Below, in pieces: positions 5,335-12,890 of a stretch of DNA of 25,513 nt (the first letter of the stretch is position 1; each line of letters opens with the position of its first letter). The DNA comes from T1Sed10-7 sp047921175 (GTDB taxonomy: Bacteria; Actinomycetota; Nitriliruptoria; Nitriliruptorales; Nitriliruptoraceae): the NCBI GenBank assembly GCA_047921175.1, contig JBLRWQ010000046.1, forward strand, positions 1 to 25,513. The letters run 5' to 3'. The notes beneath the pieces were generated by a model. That model worked only from the letters and a program-made list of their open reading frames with translations. It searched no databases and was not told where the DNA came from. The position numbers were made by a program, and so were the translations under genes.

Positions 5335-7178
5335 GCGCCACCGGCGCCGACGAGGCCGGCACAGCGCCCACCGCGGACGCCACCACCGCCGACACCACCG
5401 ACGCCGCCCCACCGCTCCGGCGCCTGTGGCGCTACGCCGCCGGGCACCGCCGCCAGGTCGTCGCCGCCACCGTCGCCTCGGTGGTCAACACCGCGGCCGA
5501 CATCGCCCCGCCGTTCCTGATCGGCATCGCGGTCGACATCGTGGTGGTCGGGCAGGACTCGCTGATCGGCCGCCTCACCGGGGTCGCCGACCCGCGTGGG
5601 CAGCTGGTGGTGCTGGCGGCGCTCACCGTGGCGGTCTGGCTGGTGGAGTCCGCCTCGCAGTACGTCGCCGATCTGCTGTGGCGCAACCTCGCCCAGACGA
5701 TCCAGCACGAGGCCCGCCTGGATGCCTACGCCAACGTGCAGGCGCTGGACCTGGCCGCCTTCGAGGACCGCTCGACCGGGGCGCTGCTGGCGGTGCTCAA
5801 CGACGACGTGAACCAGCTCGAGCGCTTCCTCGACCGCGGCGCCCAGCAGCTGATCACCGTCGCCACCTCCGTGGTACTCATCGGGCTGACCTACCTCGTG
5901 CTGTCCCCGGTGGTCGGCCTGGTCGCCTTCGCGCCGATGCCGGTGATCCTGTGGGGCACGGTCCGCTTCCAGCGCCGGCTCGAGCCCCGCTACCGCCTGG
6001 TGCGTCAGCGGGTCGGGGAGCTCAACGCCACCCTCGCCAACAACCTCGGTGGCCTGGCCACCATCAAGGCCTTCTCCGCGGAGGACCGGGAGCTCGAGCG
6101 GGTCACCGCCGGCTCCGAGGCCTACCGGCAGGCCAACCGGTCCGCGATCGTGCTCTCCAGCGCGTTCGTGCCGCTGATCCGGATCGCGATCCTGGTGGCC
6201 TTCACCATGATCCTGCTCGTCGGCGGGATGCAGGCGCTGGACGGCCAGCTCGCAGCCGGGACCTTCAGCGTGCTGGTGTTCATCGTCCAGCGGCTGCTCT
6301 GGCCGCTGACCCGGCTCGGGGAGGTGTTCGACCAGTACCAGCGTGCCATGGCCTCCACCCGCCGGATCCTCGACCTGATCGGGGAGGAGGTCGGACTGGC
6401 CGACGGGACCGTGCCCCTGCCACAGCCGGCCGGGGCGCTCGCGCTGCGCGGGGTCCGGTTCGCCTACCGCGACGGCGCCGAGGTGCTGCGCGGGCTCGAC
6501 CTGCTGGTGCCCGCGGGGGAGACCCACGCGGTGGTGGGGTCCACGGGTGCGGGCAAGTCCACGCTGGTCAAGCTGCTGCTCCGGCTCGAGGACGTCACCG
6601 GCGGCGCCGTCCACCTCGACGGCCACGATGTCCGCGAGCTGCGCCTGAAGGACCTGCGTCGGGCCTACGCGCTCGTCAGCCAGGACGTGTTCCTGTTCCA
6701 CGGCACCGTGCGGGAGAACGTCGTCTACGGCCGACCCGACGCCGCCGATGCCGAGGTGGAGGCCGCCGCCACGCTGGCGGAGGCGCACGCCTTCGTCACC
6801 CAGCTCCCGCAGGGGTACGACACGGTGGTGGGCGAGCGGGGCCAGAAGCTCTCGGGCGGTCAGCGTCAGCGGTTGTCGATCGCCCGCGCGATCCTGTGCG
6901 ACCCGGCGGTGCTGGTGCTCGACGAGGCCACCTCGGCGGTGGACAACGAGACCGAGGCCGCGATCCAACGCTCGCTCGCCCGGGTGACGCACACGCGCAC
7001 GACGCTGGTCATCGCCCACCGGCTCTCCACGGTCCGCCACGCCGACCGGATCCACGTGCTGGACAGCGGCCGCATCGTGGAGGCGGGGACCCACGAGGAG
7101 CTGCTGGCCCGCGACGGCCGCTACGCGGCGCTGTGGCGGGTGCAGACCGGCGAGGTTGCGGTCGCCTCGGGCGGCTGA
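5331..7178 (+). CDS. ABC exporter, fused transmembrane and ATPase domains
   Basis: A 615-aa half-type ABC exporter (membrane domain plus nucleotide-binding domain), working as a dimer in the cytoplasmic membrane. Residues 1-30 are Ala/Thr/Asp-rich and likely disordered. Residues about 35-335 hold six transmembrane helices of the type I exporter fold. The ATPase has Walker A GSTGAGKST at 403-411, the signature LSGGQ at 507-511, Walker B with Asp531-Glu532, and the switch His563. A complete catalytic set is therefore present. Substrate is unknown; lipid or drug export is typical of the family, but nothing here decides it. GTG 5331 is chosen for its 4-base overlap with rdgB; the frame is open far upstream, but that part is antisense-like shadow within rph and rdgB. 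Stable coupling to rdgB is unusual enough to note. Confidence 0.93.
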   Translation: MSATGADEAGTAPTADATTADTTDAAPPLRRLWRYAAGHRRQVVAATVASVVNTAADIAPPFLIGIAVDIVVVGQDSLIGRLTGVADPRGQLVVLAALTVAVWLVESASQYVADLLWRNLAQTIQHEARLDAYANVQALDLAAFEDRSTGALLAVLNDDVNQLERFLDRGAQQLITVATSVVLIGLTYLVLSPVVGLVAFAPMPVILWGTVRFQRRLEPRYRLVRQRVGELNATLANNLGGLATIKAFSAEDRELERVTAGSEAYRQANRSAIVLSSAFVPLIRIAILVAFTMILLVGGMQALDGQLAAGTFSVLVFIVQRLLWPLTRLGEVFDQYQRAMASTRRILDLIGEEVGLADGTVPLPQPAGALALRGVRFAYRDGAEVLRGLDLLVPAGETHAVVGSTGAGKSTLVKLLLRLEDVTGGAVHLDGHDVRELRLKDLRRAYALVSQDVFLFHGTVRENVVYGRPDAADAEVEAAATLAEAHAFVTQLPQGYDTVVGERGQKLSGGQRQRLSIARAILCDPAVLVLDEATSAVDNETEAAIQRSLARVTHTRTTLVIAHRLSTVRHADRIHVLDSGRIVEAGTHEELLARDGRYAALWRVQTGEVAVASGG

Positions 7179-7199
7179 GCCCGGCTGGTCGCTCGAACG

Positions 7200-7216
7200 G
7201 GGCCGCACGCGGGCCC
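7200..7216. terminator. Possible bidirectional hairpin between convergent genes
   Basis: The 46-nt gap between the convergent ABC exporter and serine hydrolase holds the inverted repeat GGGCC, seven bases, GGCCC. There is no U-tract. A 10-bp direct repeat (GGTTGCGGTC at 7154-7163 and 7218-7227) flanks it and is probably chance. Confidence 0.35.
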
Positions 7217-7224
7217 GGTTGCGG

Positions 7225-8100
7225 TCAGTCCGACTCGGCGTGGGCGTCCACCACCTCGACCAGTGCGTCGTTGAAGGGGCCCCAGACGGCTTCGGCCCAG
7301 GGGCCGAAGCGCCGGTCGGCGAGCTCCGCGGCGGCCACGGAACGGGTCGGGTCGACCCACAGGAAGGCGCCGGACAGTCCGAAGTGCCCGAAGGTCCGCG
7401 CGGACAGGCGGGTTCCCGTCCAGTGGTCGGTCTTGGTCCCCTTGAGCTCGAAGCCGAGGCCCCAGTCGTTGGGGGTCTGCCGGCCGAAGCCCGGGACCAC
7501 CCCGTCCAGGCCGGGGAACGCCACGGCGGTGGCCTCGGCGAGTCGCTCGGCGGCGAGCAGCTCCGGGTCGAGCAGCTCCCGGGCGAAACGCAAGAGGTCA
7601 TCCAGCGTGCCGTGGACGCCGTGCCCGGCGGGGCCGCCCAGGTGGGTGCGGGCCATCCCGAGCGGTGCGAACACCTCGACGTCGAGGTAGCGCTCGAAGG
7701 GCAGGCCGACGCGGCTGGCGACCAGGTCGCCGAGCAGCTCGTAGGCCCAGTCCGCGTAGCTGCGCCGCCGGCCCGGGGCGGTGCTCGGCCCGCCCGGCTC
7801 CGGCGGCAGCCCGCCGGCGTGGGCGAGCAGGTGCCGCACCGTCACCTCGGGGTCGGCACCCGGCACCTCGACCGGTTCGTCGAGGGCCAGCTCACCGTGC
7901 TGGACGGCGAGCAGCACCCCGTAGGCGGTGATGGGCTTGCTGACCGAGGCGAGCCACAGCACCTCGTCGGTGGGACCCCGGCTCGCCAGCGTCGCGGTCG
8001 CGTCGGTCACGCCGACAGCCACCACGTCGGGCTCCCAGGCGGCCGTGGTGGCCAGCACCTCGGCCAGGGCGGGCCGCAGCGTGGCGGTCGAGGTGGGCAC
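7225..8100 (-). CDS. Serine hydrolase, class C beta-lactamase/penicillin-binding-protein-like
   Basis: A 291-aa protein of the serine beta-lactamase-like family (beta-lactamase class C, esterase and D-peptidase relatives). The SxxK nucleophile is Ser52-Val-Ser-Lys55, preceded by LWLA. The third motif is HFG (His239-Phe-Gly241) in the expected C-terminal place. The second motif, usually Tyr-x-Asn, reads Tyr115-Ala-Asp117, so the Asn is replaced by Asp. Another familiar region, HAGGL near residue 94, matches the HTSGL element of the family. No signal peptide is evident, suggesting a cytosolic esterase or amidase rather than a secreted beta-lactamase. The start is GTG (8098-8100) with GGAG a few bases upstream on this strand. 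It has its own putative -10 box and lies downstream of the Na/Pi transporter gene on the same strand. Confidence 0.88.
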   Translation of the reverse strand: MPTSTATLRPALAEVLATTAAWEPDVVAVGVTDATATLASRGPTDEVLWLASVSKPITAYGVLLAVQHGELALDEPVEVPGADPEVTVRHLLAHAGGLPPEPGGPSTAPGRRRSYADWAYELLGDLVASRVGLPFERYLDVEVFAPLGMARTHLGGPAGHGVHGTLDDLLRFARELLDPELLAAERLAEATAVAFPGLDGVVPGFGRQTPNDWGLGFELKGTKTDHWTGTRLSARTFGHFGLSGAFLWVDPTRSVAAAELADRRFGPWAEAVWGPFNDALVEVVDAHAESD

Positions 8101-8134
8101 GGTGAGCTCCGGGGGTGGTGAGCGTGCGGCCGCG

Positions 8135-8140
8135 AGGCTA
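8135..8140 (-). promoter_or_regulatory. Putative -10 box (TAGCCT) for the serine hydrolase
   Basis: On the minus strand TAGCCT lies 34 nt upstream of the hydrolase GTG, inside the 57-nt gap after the transporter gene. It is the same hexamer found before rph and before the aminotransferase. No clear -35 box is visible. Confidence 0.4.
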
Positions 8141-8157
8141 CTGCCGGCCCGGGCGGC

Positions 8158-9873
8158 TCACGTGCCGGGGACCTGGCGCGCGATGCGCTTCGCGAAGGTG
8201 TAGAAGCGGCGCAGGTGCTCGAGGGTCTCCGTCCCGCGCGTGAAGGCCGCCACCCGCGCCGGTGCGTCGGCGCCGAGCCGGCTCGCCCGCTGCGCCGCGG
8301 CCTCCTGGAGCTGCTCGTTGACCTGCGGTTTCGCCTCGAGGACGTGCTCGGCGAGGTCGACGTCCCCGTCGGTGAACGCCGTGATCGCGTCCGCGAGCAG
8401 GCCGCGCATGGTCTGGTGCACGTCGGTGATGACCGCCCGGGTCTCGTCGCTGAAGGGCACGTGCTCCTCGATGCGGCGCAGGCCCACCCGGACGAGGTCG
8501 TGTTTGACGATGTCGCCGACCAGCTCCAGGTAGGTGGTGACGTTGGTCAGCGCCAGCAGGCGGTCGCGCTCGTGCTCGGAGAGCCCGTCGCCGTCGATCC
8601 GCCGCAGGTAGTCGATGATCGCGTCGTGCAGCTCGTCGATCTCATCGTCGGCCTCGGCGACCTCGAGCAACGCGGTCGAACGTCCCTCCAGCAGCGGCTC
8701 CAGCACCGCGTCGACCAGGGCAAGGGCCTTGCGGGCCATGCGCTCCACCTCGCGGCTGGCGAGCTCCAGTGCCGCGCCGGGCGTGCCGAGCAGTTCGTCA
8801 TCGAGGTAGCGCGGGATGTGGCGTCGCTCGTCCGCGCGCACCGGGACGAGCCGCTCCGCCAGCCGGGCCAGCTGGGTCGTGAACGGCAGGAACAGCACCA
8901 GCATGCCGGACTTGGCCAGGGTGTAGGCGTTGGCGATCTGGCGTGGGGTCTCCGCCGCGAGCGCGTCGCTGCCGCTCAGCCCGGGCGAGGTGGGCGAGAG
9001 CACGCGAGCGGCCTCGGCCAGCCAGGGCAGCAGGAGCAGCATCAGCGTGACCCCGATCGCGTTGAACAGCACATGCACCGCCGCCGCGCGCCGGGCCACC
9101 CGTGGCCGTCCGATCGTGGCCAGGATCGCGGTCACCGGGGTGCCGAGCGACGCGCCGAGCGCGAGTGCGATGCCGGTCTCCAGCGGCACCAGCCCCTGGG
9201 AGGCCATCACGATCACGATGCCGATCGTCGCCGAGGAGGACTGGATCAGCGCGGTCAGGCTCGCCCCGATCAGGACCCCCGGGAGCGGGCCACGCTCGGC
9301 CGCCATCAGGTCGAGGAAGGGCTCGTAGCCACGCAGCGGGGCCATGCCGGACTGCATGACCCCCATGCCGAGGAACAGCAGGCCCAGACCGAGCAGCGTC
9401 GTCGCCGCCATCCGCACGGTGTCCCGCTGGGTGACGTAGCGCCCGAACACCCCGGCGGCGATCATCCACAGCGCGGAGCCGACCACGTCGAAGGCGACGA
9501 TCTGGGCGGTGATGGTGGTCCCGACGTTGGCGCCGAGGATCACCCCCACCGACGCGGTCAGCGACAGCAGCCCGGCGGACACGAAGCCGATGACCAGCAC
9601 GATGGTCACGCTCGAGGACTGGATCATCGCGGTCACGAGCACGCCGGTGGCCACCCCGGAGAACCGGTTCGAGGACAGGCGCGCGAGCACGGCGGACAAC
9701 GAGGTGCCGGCCAGGCCCTTGAGCCCCCGGGTCACCCCGTCCATGCCGTACAGGAACAGGGCCAGCCCGCCGAGGAACCCCATCAGCATCGTGGTGTAGG
9801 GCAGGCCGTCCCCGGCCGCGGGGGCAGGCAGGACCTCCAGCGCGAGTCGCTCCACCGCGAGCAGAGGTGTCAT
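8158..9873 (-). CDS. Na+/phosphate cotransporter family protein with C-terminal PhoU-like domain
   Basis: A 571-aa membrane protein of the NptA/YjbB-like Na+/Pi cotransporter family. Two inverted membrane repeats are shown by the paired QSSS motifs at residues 85-88 (MIQSSSVT) and 211-214 (LIQSSSAT), the family's transport-site signature. About eight hydrophobic segments fill residues 25-345. Residues about 350-560 form a cytosolic helical PhoU-like domain, rich in Glu, Asp and Leu. The family moves phosphate with sodium and in bacteria can act as an exporter or as a regulator of phosphate level. ATG 9873 is chosen because GGTGGAG lies just upstream on this strand; the frame stays open much further, antisense to the P-type ATPase. 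It is divergent from that ATPase across a 252-nt intergenic region. Confidence 0.92.
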   Translation of the reverse strand: MTPLLAVERLALEVLPAPAAGDGLPYTTMLMGFLGGLALFLYGMDGVTRGLKGLAGTSLSAVLARLSSNRFSGVATGVLVTAMIQSSSVTIVLVIGFVSAGLLSLTASVGVILGANVGTTITAQIVAFDVVGSALWMIAAGVFGRYVTQRDTVRMAATTLLGLGLLFLGMGVMQSGMAPLRGYEPFLDLMAAERGPLPGVLIGASLTALIQSSSATIGIVIVMASQGLVPLETGIALALGASLGTPVTAILATIGRPRVARRAAAVHVLFNAIGVTLMLLLLPWLAEAARVLSPTSPGLSGSDALAAETPRQIANAYTLAKSGMLVLFLPFTTQLARLAERLVPVRADERRHIPRYLDDELLGTPGAALELASREVERMARKALALVDAVLEPLLEGRSTALLEVAEADDEIDELHDAIIDYLRRIDGDGLSEHERDRLLALTNVTTYLELVGDIVKHDLVRVGLRRIEEHVPFSDETRAVITDVHQTMRGLLADAITAFTDGDVDLAEHVLEAKPQVNEQLQEAAAQRASRLGADAPARVAAFTRGTETLEHLRRFYTFAKRIARQVPGT

Positions 9874-9950
9874 CGCCGCTCCACCTTGCCGGTGCCCGCC
9901 GCATCGACCGGCCACGGCCGCCGGCGACGCCTCGGACACCTCGTCCGTCC

Positions 9951-9956
9951 ACGCTA
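9951..9956 (-). promoter_or_regulatory. Putative -10 box (TAGCGT) for the Na/Pi transporter
   Basis: TAGCGT on the minus strand lies 77 nt upstream of the transporter ATG within the divergent intergenic region 9874-10125. It fits the window-wide pattern; the longer leader makes it less certain than the others. Confidence 0.33.
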
Positions 9957-10056
9957 CTGCTCGTGCTGGCCCGTGCCTCGGGCCGGTGGTCCTGCCGTCG
10001 TGGTTCCTGTGGCCGGATGGACCCATCGCCCCTGTCCGTGCCGCGGGGGCCCGGGC

Positions 10057-10062
10057 TACCGT
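10057..10062 (+). promoter_or_regulatory. Putative -10 box (TACCGT) for the P-type ATPase
   Basis: TACCGT lies 63 nt upstream of the ATPase ATG. The same hexamer precedes mec, the GGDEF-EAL gene, the flavin monooxygenase and the EamA transporter. No convincing -35 is seen. Confidence 0.38.
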
Positions 10063-10125
10063 CGGGATGCCACCCCTTGGGGCCGGCAGCGGAACGGCCT
10101 CGGTGGGCGATACAGGAGGACACCG

Positions 10126-12882
10126 ATGGCCGATGCGCAGGTCAGCGCGCCCGAGGCGACCGAGCCGGACGACGCGGGAGCAGCACCCCCGTGGCACGCC
10201 CTGCCGTTCGACGAGGTCGTGGAGGAGCTGGACACCGACCACCGGGCAGGGCTGTCCGAGGACGATGCGGCGCAGCGGCTCGAGGAGCACGGTCCGAACG
10301 AGCTCGGCAAGGACGAGCCGCGCGGGGACCTGGAGATCCTGCTCCACCAGTTCACGAGCCCGCTGATCTACATCCTGCTCGTGGCCTTCGTCGTCACGAT
10401 CCTGATCGACGAGTACACCGACGCCGCCGTGATCGCCGCGGTGCTGGTGATCAACGCGATCATCGGCTTCATCCAGGAGCGCAAGGCCGACCGCTCGGTC
10501 CACGCCCTGATGCAGATGGCCGCCCCCCGCTCCACGGTGGTGCGCGGCGAGCAGGAGCAGGAGGTCGACGCGGTCGACCTCGTCCCCGGCGACGTCGTCC
10601 TGCTGACCTCCGGCACCCGGGTCCCGGCGGACCTGAGGCTCGTGCGCACCACCTCGCTGCAGATCGACGAGTCCCTGCTGACCGGGGAGAGCAAGCCCGC
10701 CCGCAAGTCCACCGACCCCGTGGCGGAGGACGCGCTCGCCGCCGACCAGAGCAGCATGGCCTTCATGGGCAGCGCGGTGACCAGCGGCCGGGCACGTGGC
10801 GTGGTCGTCGCCACCGCCCTCGACACCCAGCTCGGCACGATCGCGGAGTCGATCCGGTCCGAGGAGAAGCCCGAGACGCCGCTCCAGCAGCGCATGAACC
10901 GGTTCGCGAACATCATCGCGGTCGCGGTGCTGGCCTCCACGGTGTTGGCCTTCGGTATGGGCTACCTGCTGACCGACCAGGCGCTGGACGAGCTGTTCCT
11001 GACCGCCGTGGCCCTGGCGGTGGCGGTGGTGCCGGAGGGGCTCCCGGTCGCCTTCACGGTGGCGATGGCGCTCGGGGTGCGTCGCATGGCCGAACGCAAC
11101 GCCATCATCCGCTCGCTGCCGGCGGTCGAGACGCTGGGCAGTACGAACACGATCGGCTCGGACAAGACCGGGACGCTGACCGCGAACCGCATGACGCTGG
11201 TACGCGGCTGGACCCCGGACGGCTGGGTCCACTTCCTCGACCCCGAGGATGTCGACGACGACGACGAGGCCATCGCCGCCGCCGACCACCTCGAGGACCA
11301 CCCCGACGGCGCGCTGGCCTCCAGCGTGCGCACCGCGGTGGTGACCAGCGAGGCCGAGCTCGTGGTCGAGGACGGCGAGGTGGTGGACCAGCGCGGCGAC
11401 CCGACCGAGGTGGCGCTGCTGGCCGCGGCCCGCGCCGTCGGGCGTGACCCGCGCGAGCTGCGCGAGGAGGTCGAGGTCCTCGCGCACGTCCCCTTCGAGT
11501 CCGACCTGCGCTACTCCTTCATCGTCGCCGACGAGGACGGGCCGGTGCTCCGCCTCAAGGGCGCGCCGGAGCGGGTCGTGGAGCTGTGCAGCCACGTCCG
11601 TCACGGTGACGACACGCGTGAGCTCGACCCCGACGAGATCCTCTCGGTCGCCGAGCGCATGGCCGAGCAGGGCCTCAGGGTCCTCGCGCTCGCGGAGCGA
11701 CGCTTCGACGCCGAGACGGCCGACACCATCGACGAGCAGCACCCGCCGGAGCCGGACGAGCTCGTGCTGACGGGGTTGGTCGGCATGCAGGACCCGCCCC
11801 GCAGCGGGGTCAAGGAGGCCATCGCCCGGGCCCGGCAGGCCGGGATCCGCGTCATCATGATCACCGGTGACCACGCGGTGACCGCCAGCGCCATCGCCGA
11901 CCAGCTGGGCTTGAGCGAGGAGCCCGCGACCCGGACCGGCGCGGACGTCGAGCGGATGTCCGACGAGGAGCTGCGGCAGGCGGTGCTGGAGGTCGACGTG
12001 TTCGCACGCGTCGCCCCCGACCACAAGCTGCGGGTCGTGCGGGCGCTGCGGTCCCACGACCAGGTCGTCGCGGTGACCGGCGACGGGGTCAACGACGGTC
12101 CCGCGCTGAAGGCCGCCGACATCGGCGTGGCCATGGGAAGGGACGGCACCGACGTGGCCCGCGAGGCCAGCGACATGGTGCTCACCGACGACAACTTCGT
12201 GTCGATCGCGAACGCCGTCGAGGAGGGCCGGGTCGTCTTCGAGAACGTCCGGAAGGTGACGTTCTTCCTGCTGTCCACCGGTGCCGCGGCGATCGTGGCC
12301 ATCCTGACCTCGATCGCCGCCGGGCTGCCGCTGCCGTACGTGCCGGCGGCGCTGCTGTGGCTGAACGTGGTGACCAACGGGCTGCAGGACGTCGCGTTGG
12401 CCTTCGAGAAGGGCGAGCCCGACGTGCTGGACCGCCCGCCGCGACGTCGCGAGGACCCGATCGTCAACGCCGTGCTGTGGGAGCGGACGGCGCTGACGGG
12501 CATCACCATGGCGCTCGGCAGCCTGTGGGTCTTCCTGTGGGCGATCGATGCGGACCTGACCGATGCCCAGCAGCGTGGCGCGGCCCTGACCACGCTGGTG
12601 GTCGCGATGGCCGCGCACGTCTACAACGCCCGCTCCGAGCGGCGCTCGATCGTGGTCACCAACGTGCGAGGCAACCCGTTCCTGCTCGCCTCCACCGTCG
12701 TCGCGTTGACCATCCACCTGCTGGCCAGCTACTGGGGTCCGACCCAGACGGTGCTGCAGATCGAGCCCGTGACGGCGGGCGGCTGGAGCCGCATCGCCGT
12801 CGTCACCGTCGCGGTGGTGCTGGTCAGCGAGGCCCACAAGGCGGTGCGCTCCCGGACCCGACACCCCGCGGAGACCGGCTGA
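10126..12882 (+). CDS. P-type ATPase, P2-like cation transporter
   Basis: A 918-aa P-type ATPase with every core element: N-terminal cation-ATPase domain (about 20-85), actuator TGES at 186-189, transmembrane-4 PEGLP at 303-307, phosphorylation site Asp346 in SDKTGTLT, a nucleotide-binding domain with KGAPE, and hinge GDGVND at 652-657, then six C-terminal helices. The PEGL motif places it with Ca2+/H+/Na+-type P2 pumps. The SERCA calcium ligands are not all kept: transmembrane 5 lacks the usual Glu (FFLLSTGAAAIVAIL) and transmembrane 6 reads NVVTNGLQD where calcium pumps have N-x-x-TD. Substrate is therefore uncertain. An acidic run DVDDDDEA lies after the phosphorylation site. The start is supported by AGGAGG at 10114-10119. 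It is divergent from the Na/Pi transporter. Confidence 0.93.
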   Translation: MADAQVSAPEATEPDDAGAAPPWHALPFDEVVEELDTDHRAGLSEDDAAQRLEEHGPNELGKDEPRGDLEILLHQFTSPLIYILLVAFVVTILIDEYTDAAVIAAVLVINAIIGFIQERKADRSVHALMQMAAPRSTVVRGEQEQEVDAVDLVPGDVVLLTSGTRVPADLRLVRTTSLQIDESLLTGESKPARKSTDPVAEDALAADQSSMAFMGSAVTSGRARGVVVATALDTQLGTIAESIRSEEKPETPLQQRMNRFANIIAVAVLASTVLAFGMGYLLTDQALDELFLTAVALAVAVVPEGLPVAFTVAMALGVRRMAERNAIIRSLPAVETLGSTNTIGSDKTGTLTANRMTLVRGWTPDGWVHFLDPEDVDDDDEAIAAADHLEDHPDGALASSVRTAVVTSEAELVVEDGEVVDQRGDPTEVALLAAARAVGRDPRELREEVEVLAHVPFESDLRYSFIVADEDGPVLRLKGAPERVVELCSHVRHGDDTRELDPDEILSVAERMAEQGLRVLALAERRFDAETADTIDEQHPPEPDELVLTGLVGMQDPPRSGVKEAIARARQAGIRVIMITGDHAVTASAIADQLGLSEEPATRTGADVERMSDEELRQAVLEVDVFARVAPDHKLRVVRALRSHDQVVAVTGDGVNDGPALKAADIGVAMGRDGTDVAREASDMVLTDDNFVSIANAVEEGRVVFENVRKVTFFLLSTGAAAIVAILTSIAAGLPLPYVPAALLWLNVVTNGLQDVALAFEKGEPDVLDRPPRRREDPIVNAVLWERTALTGITMALGSLWVFLWAIDADLTDAQQRGAALTTLVVAMAAHVYNARSERRSIVVTNVRGNPFLLASTVVALTIHLLASYWGPTQTVLQIEPVTAGGWSRIAVVTVAVVLVSEAHKAVRSRTRHPAETG

Positions 12883-12890
12883 GCGCTCAG
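12879..12890. repeat. 12-bp perfect palindrome holding both convergent stop codons
   Basis: CTGAGCGCTCAG contains the TGA of the P-type ATPase (12880-12882) and, on the other strand, the TGA of the helicase (12887-12889). Only four bases separate the two genes. With so little loop it is unlikely to be a normal hairpin terminator. Confidence 0.6.

Noticed and set aside
5175..7601. An 808-aa minus-strand frame
   Set aside because: It is antisense to rdgB and the ABC exporter, both with complete motifs, and has the His/Arg/Gly-rich composition of a shadow.
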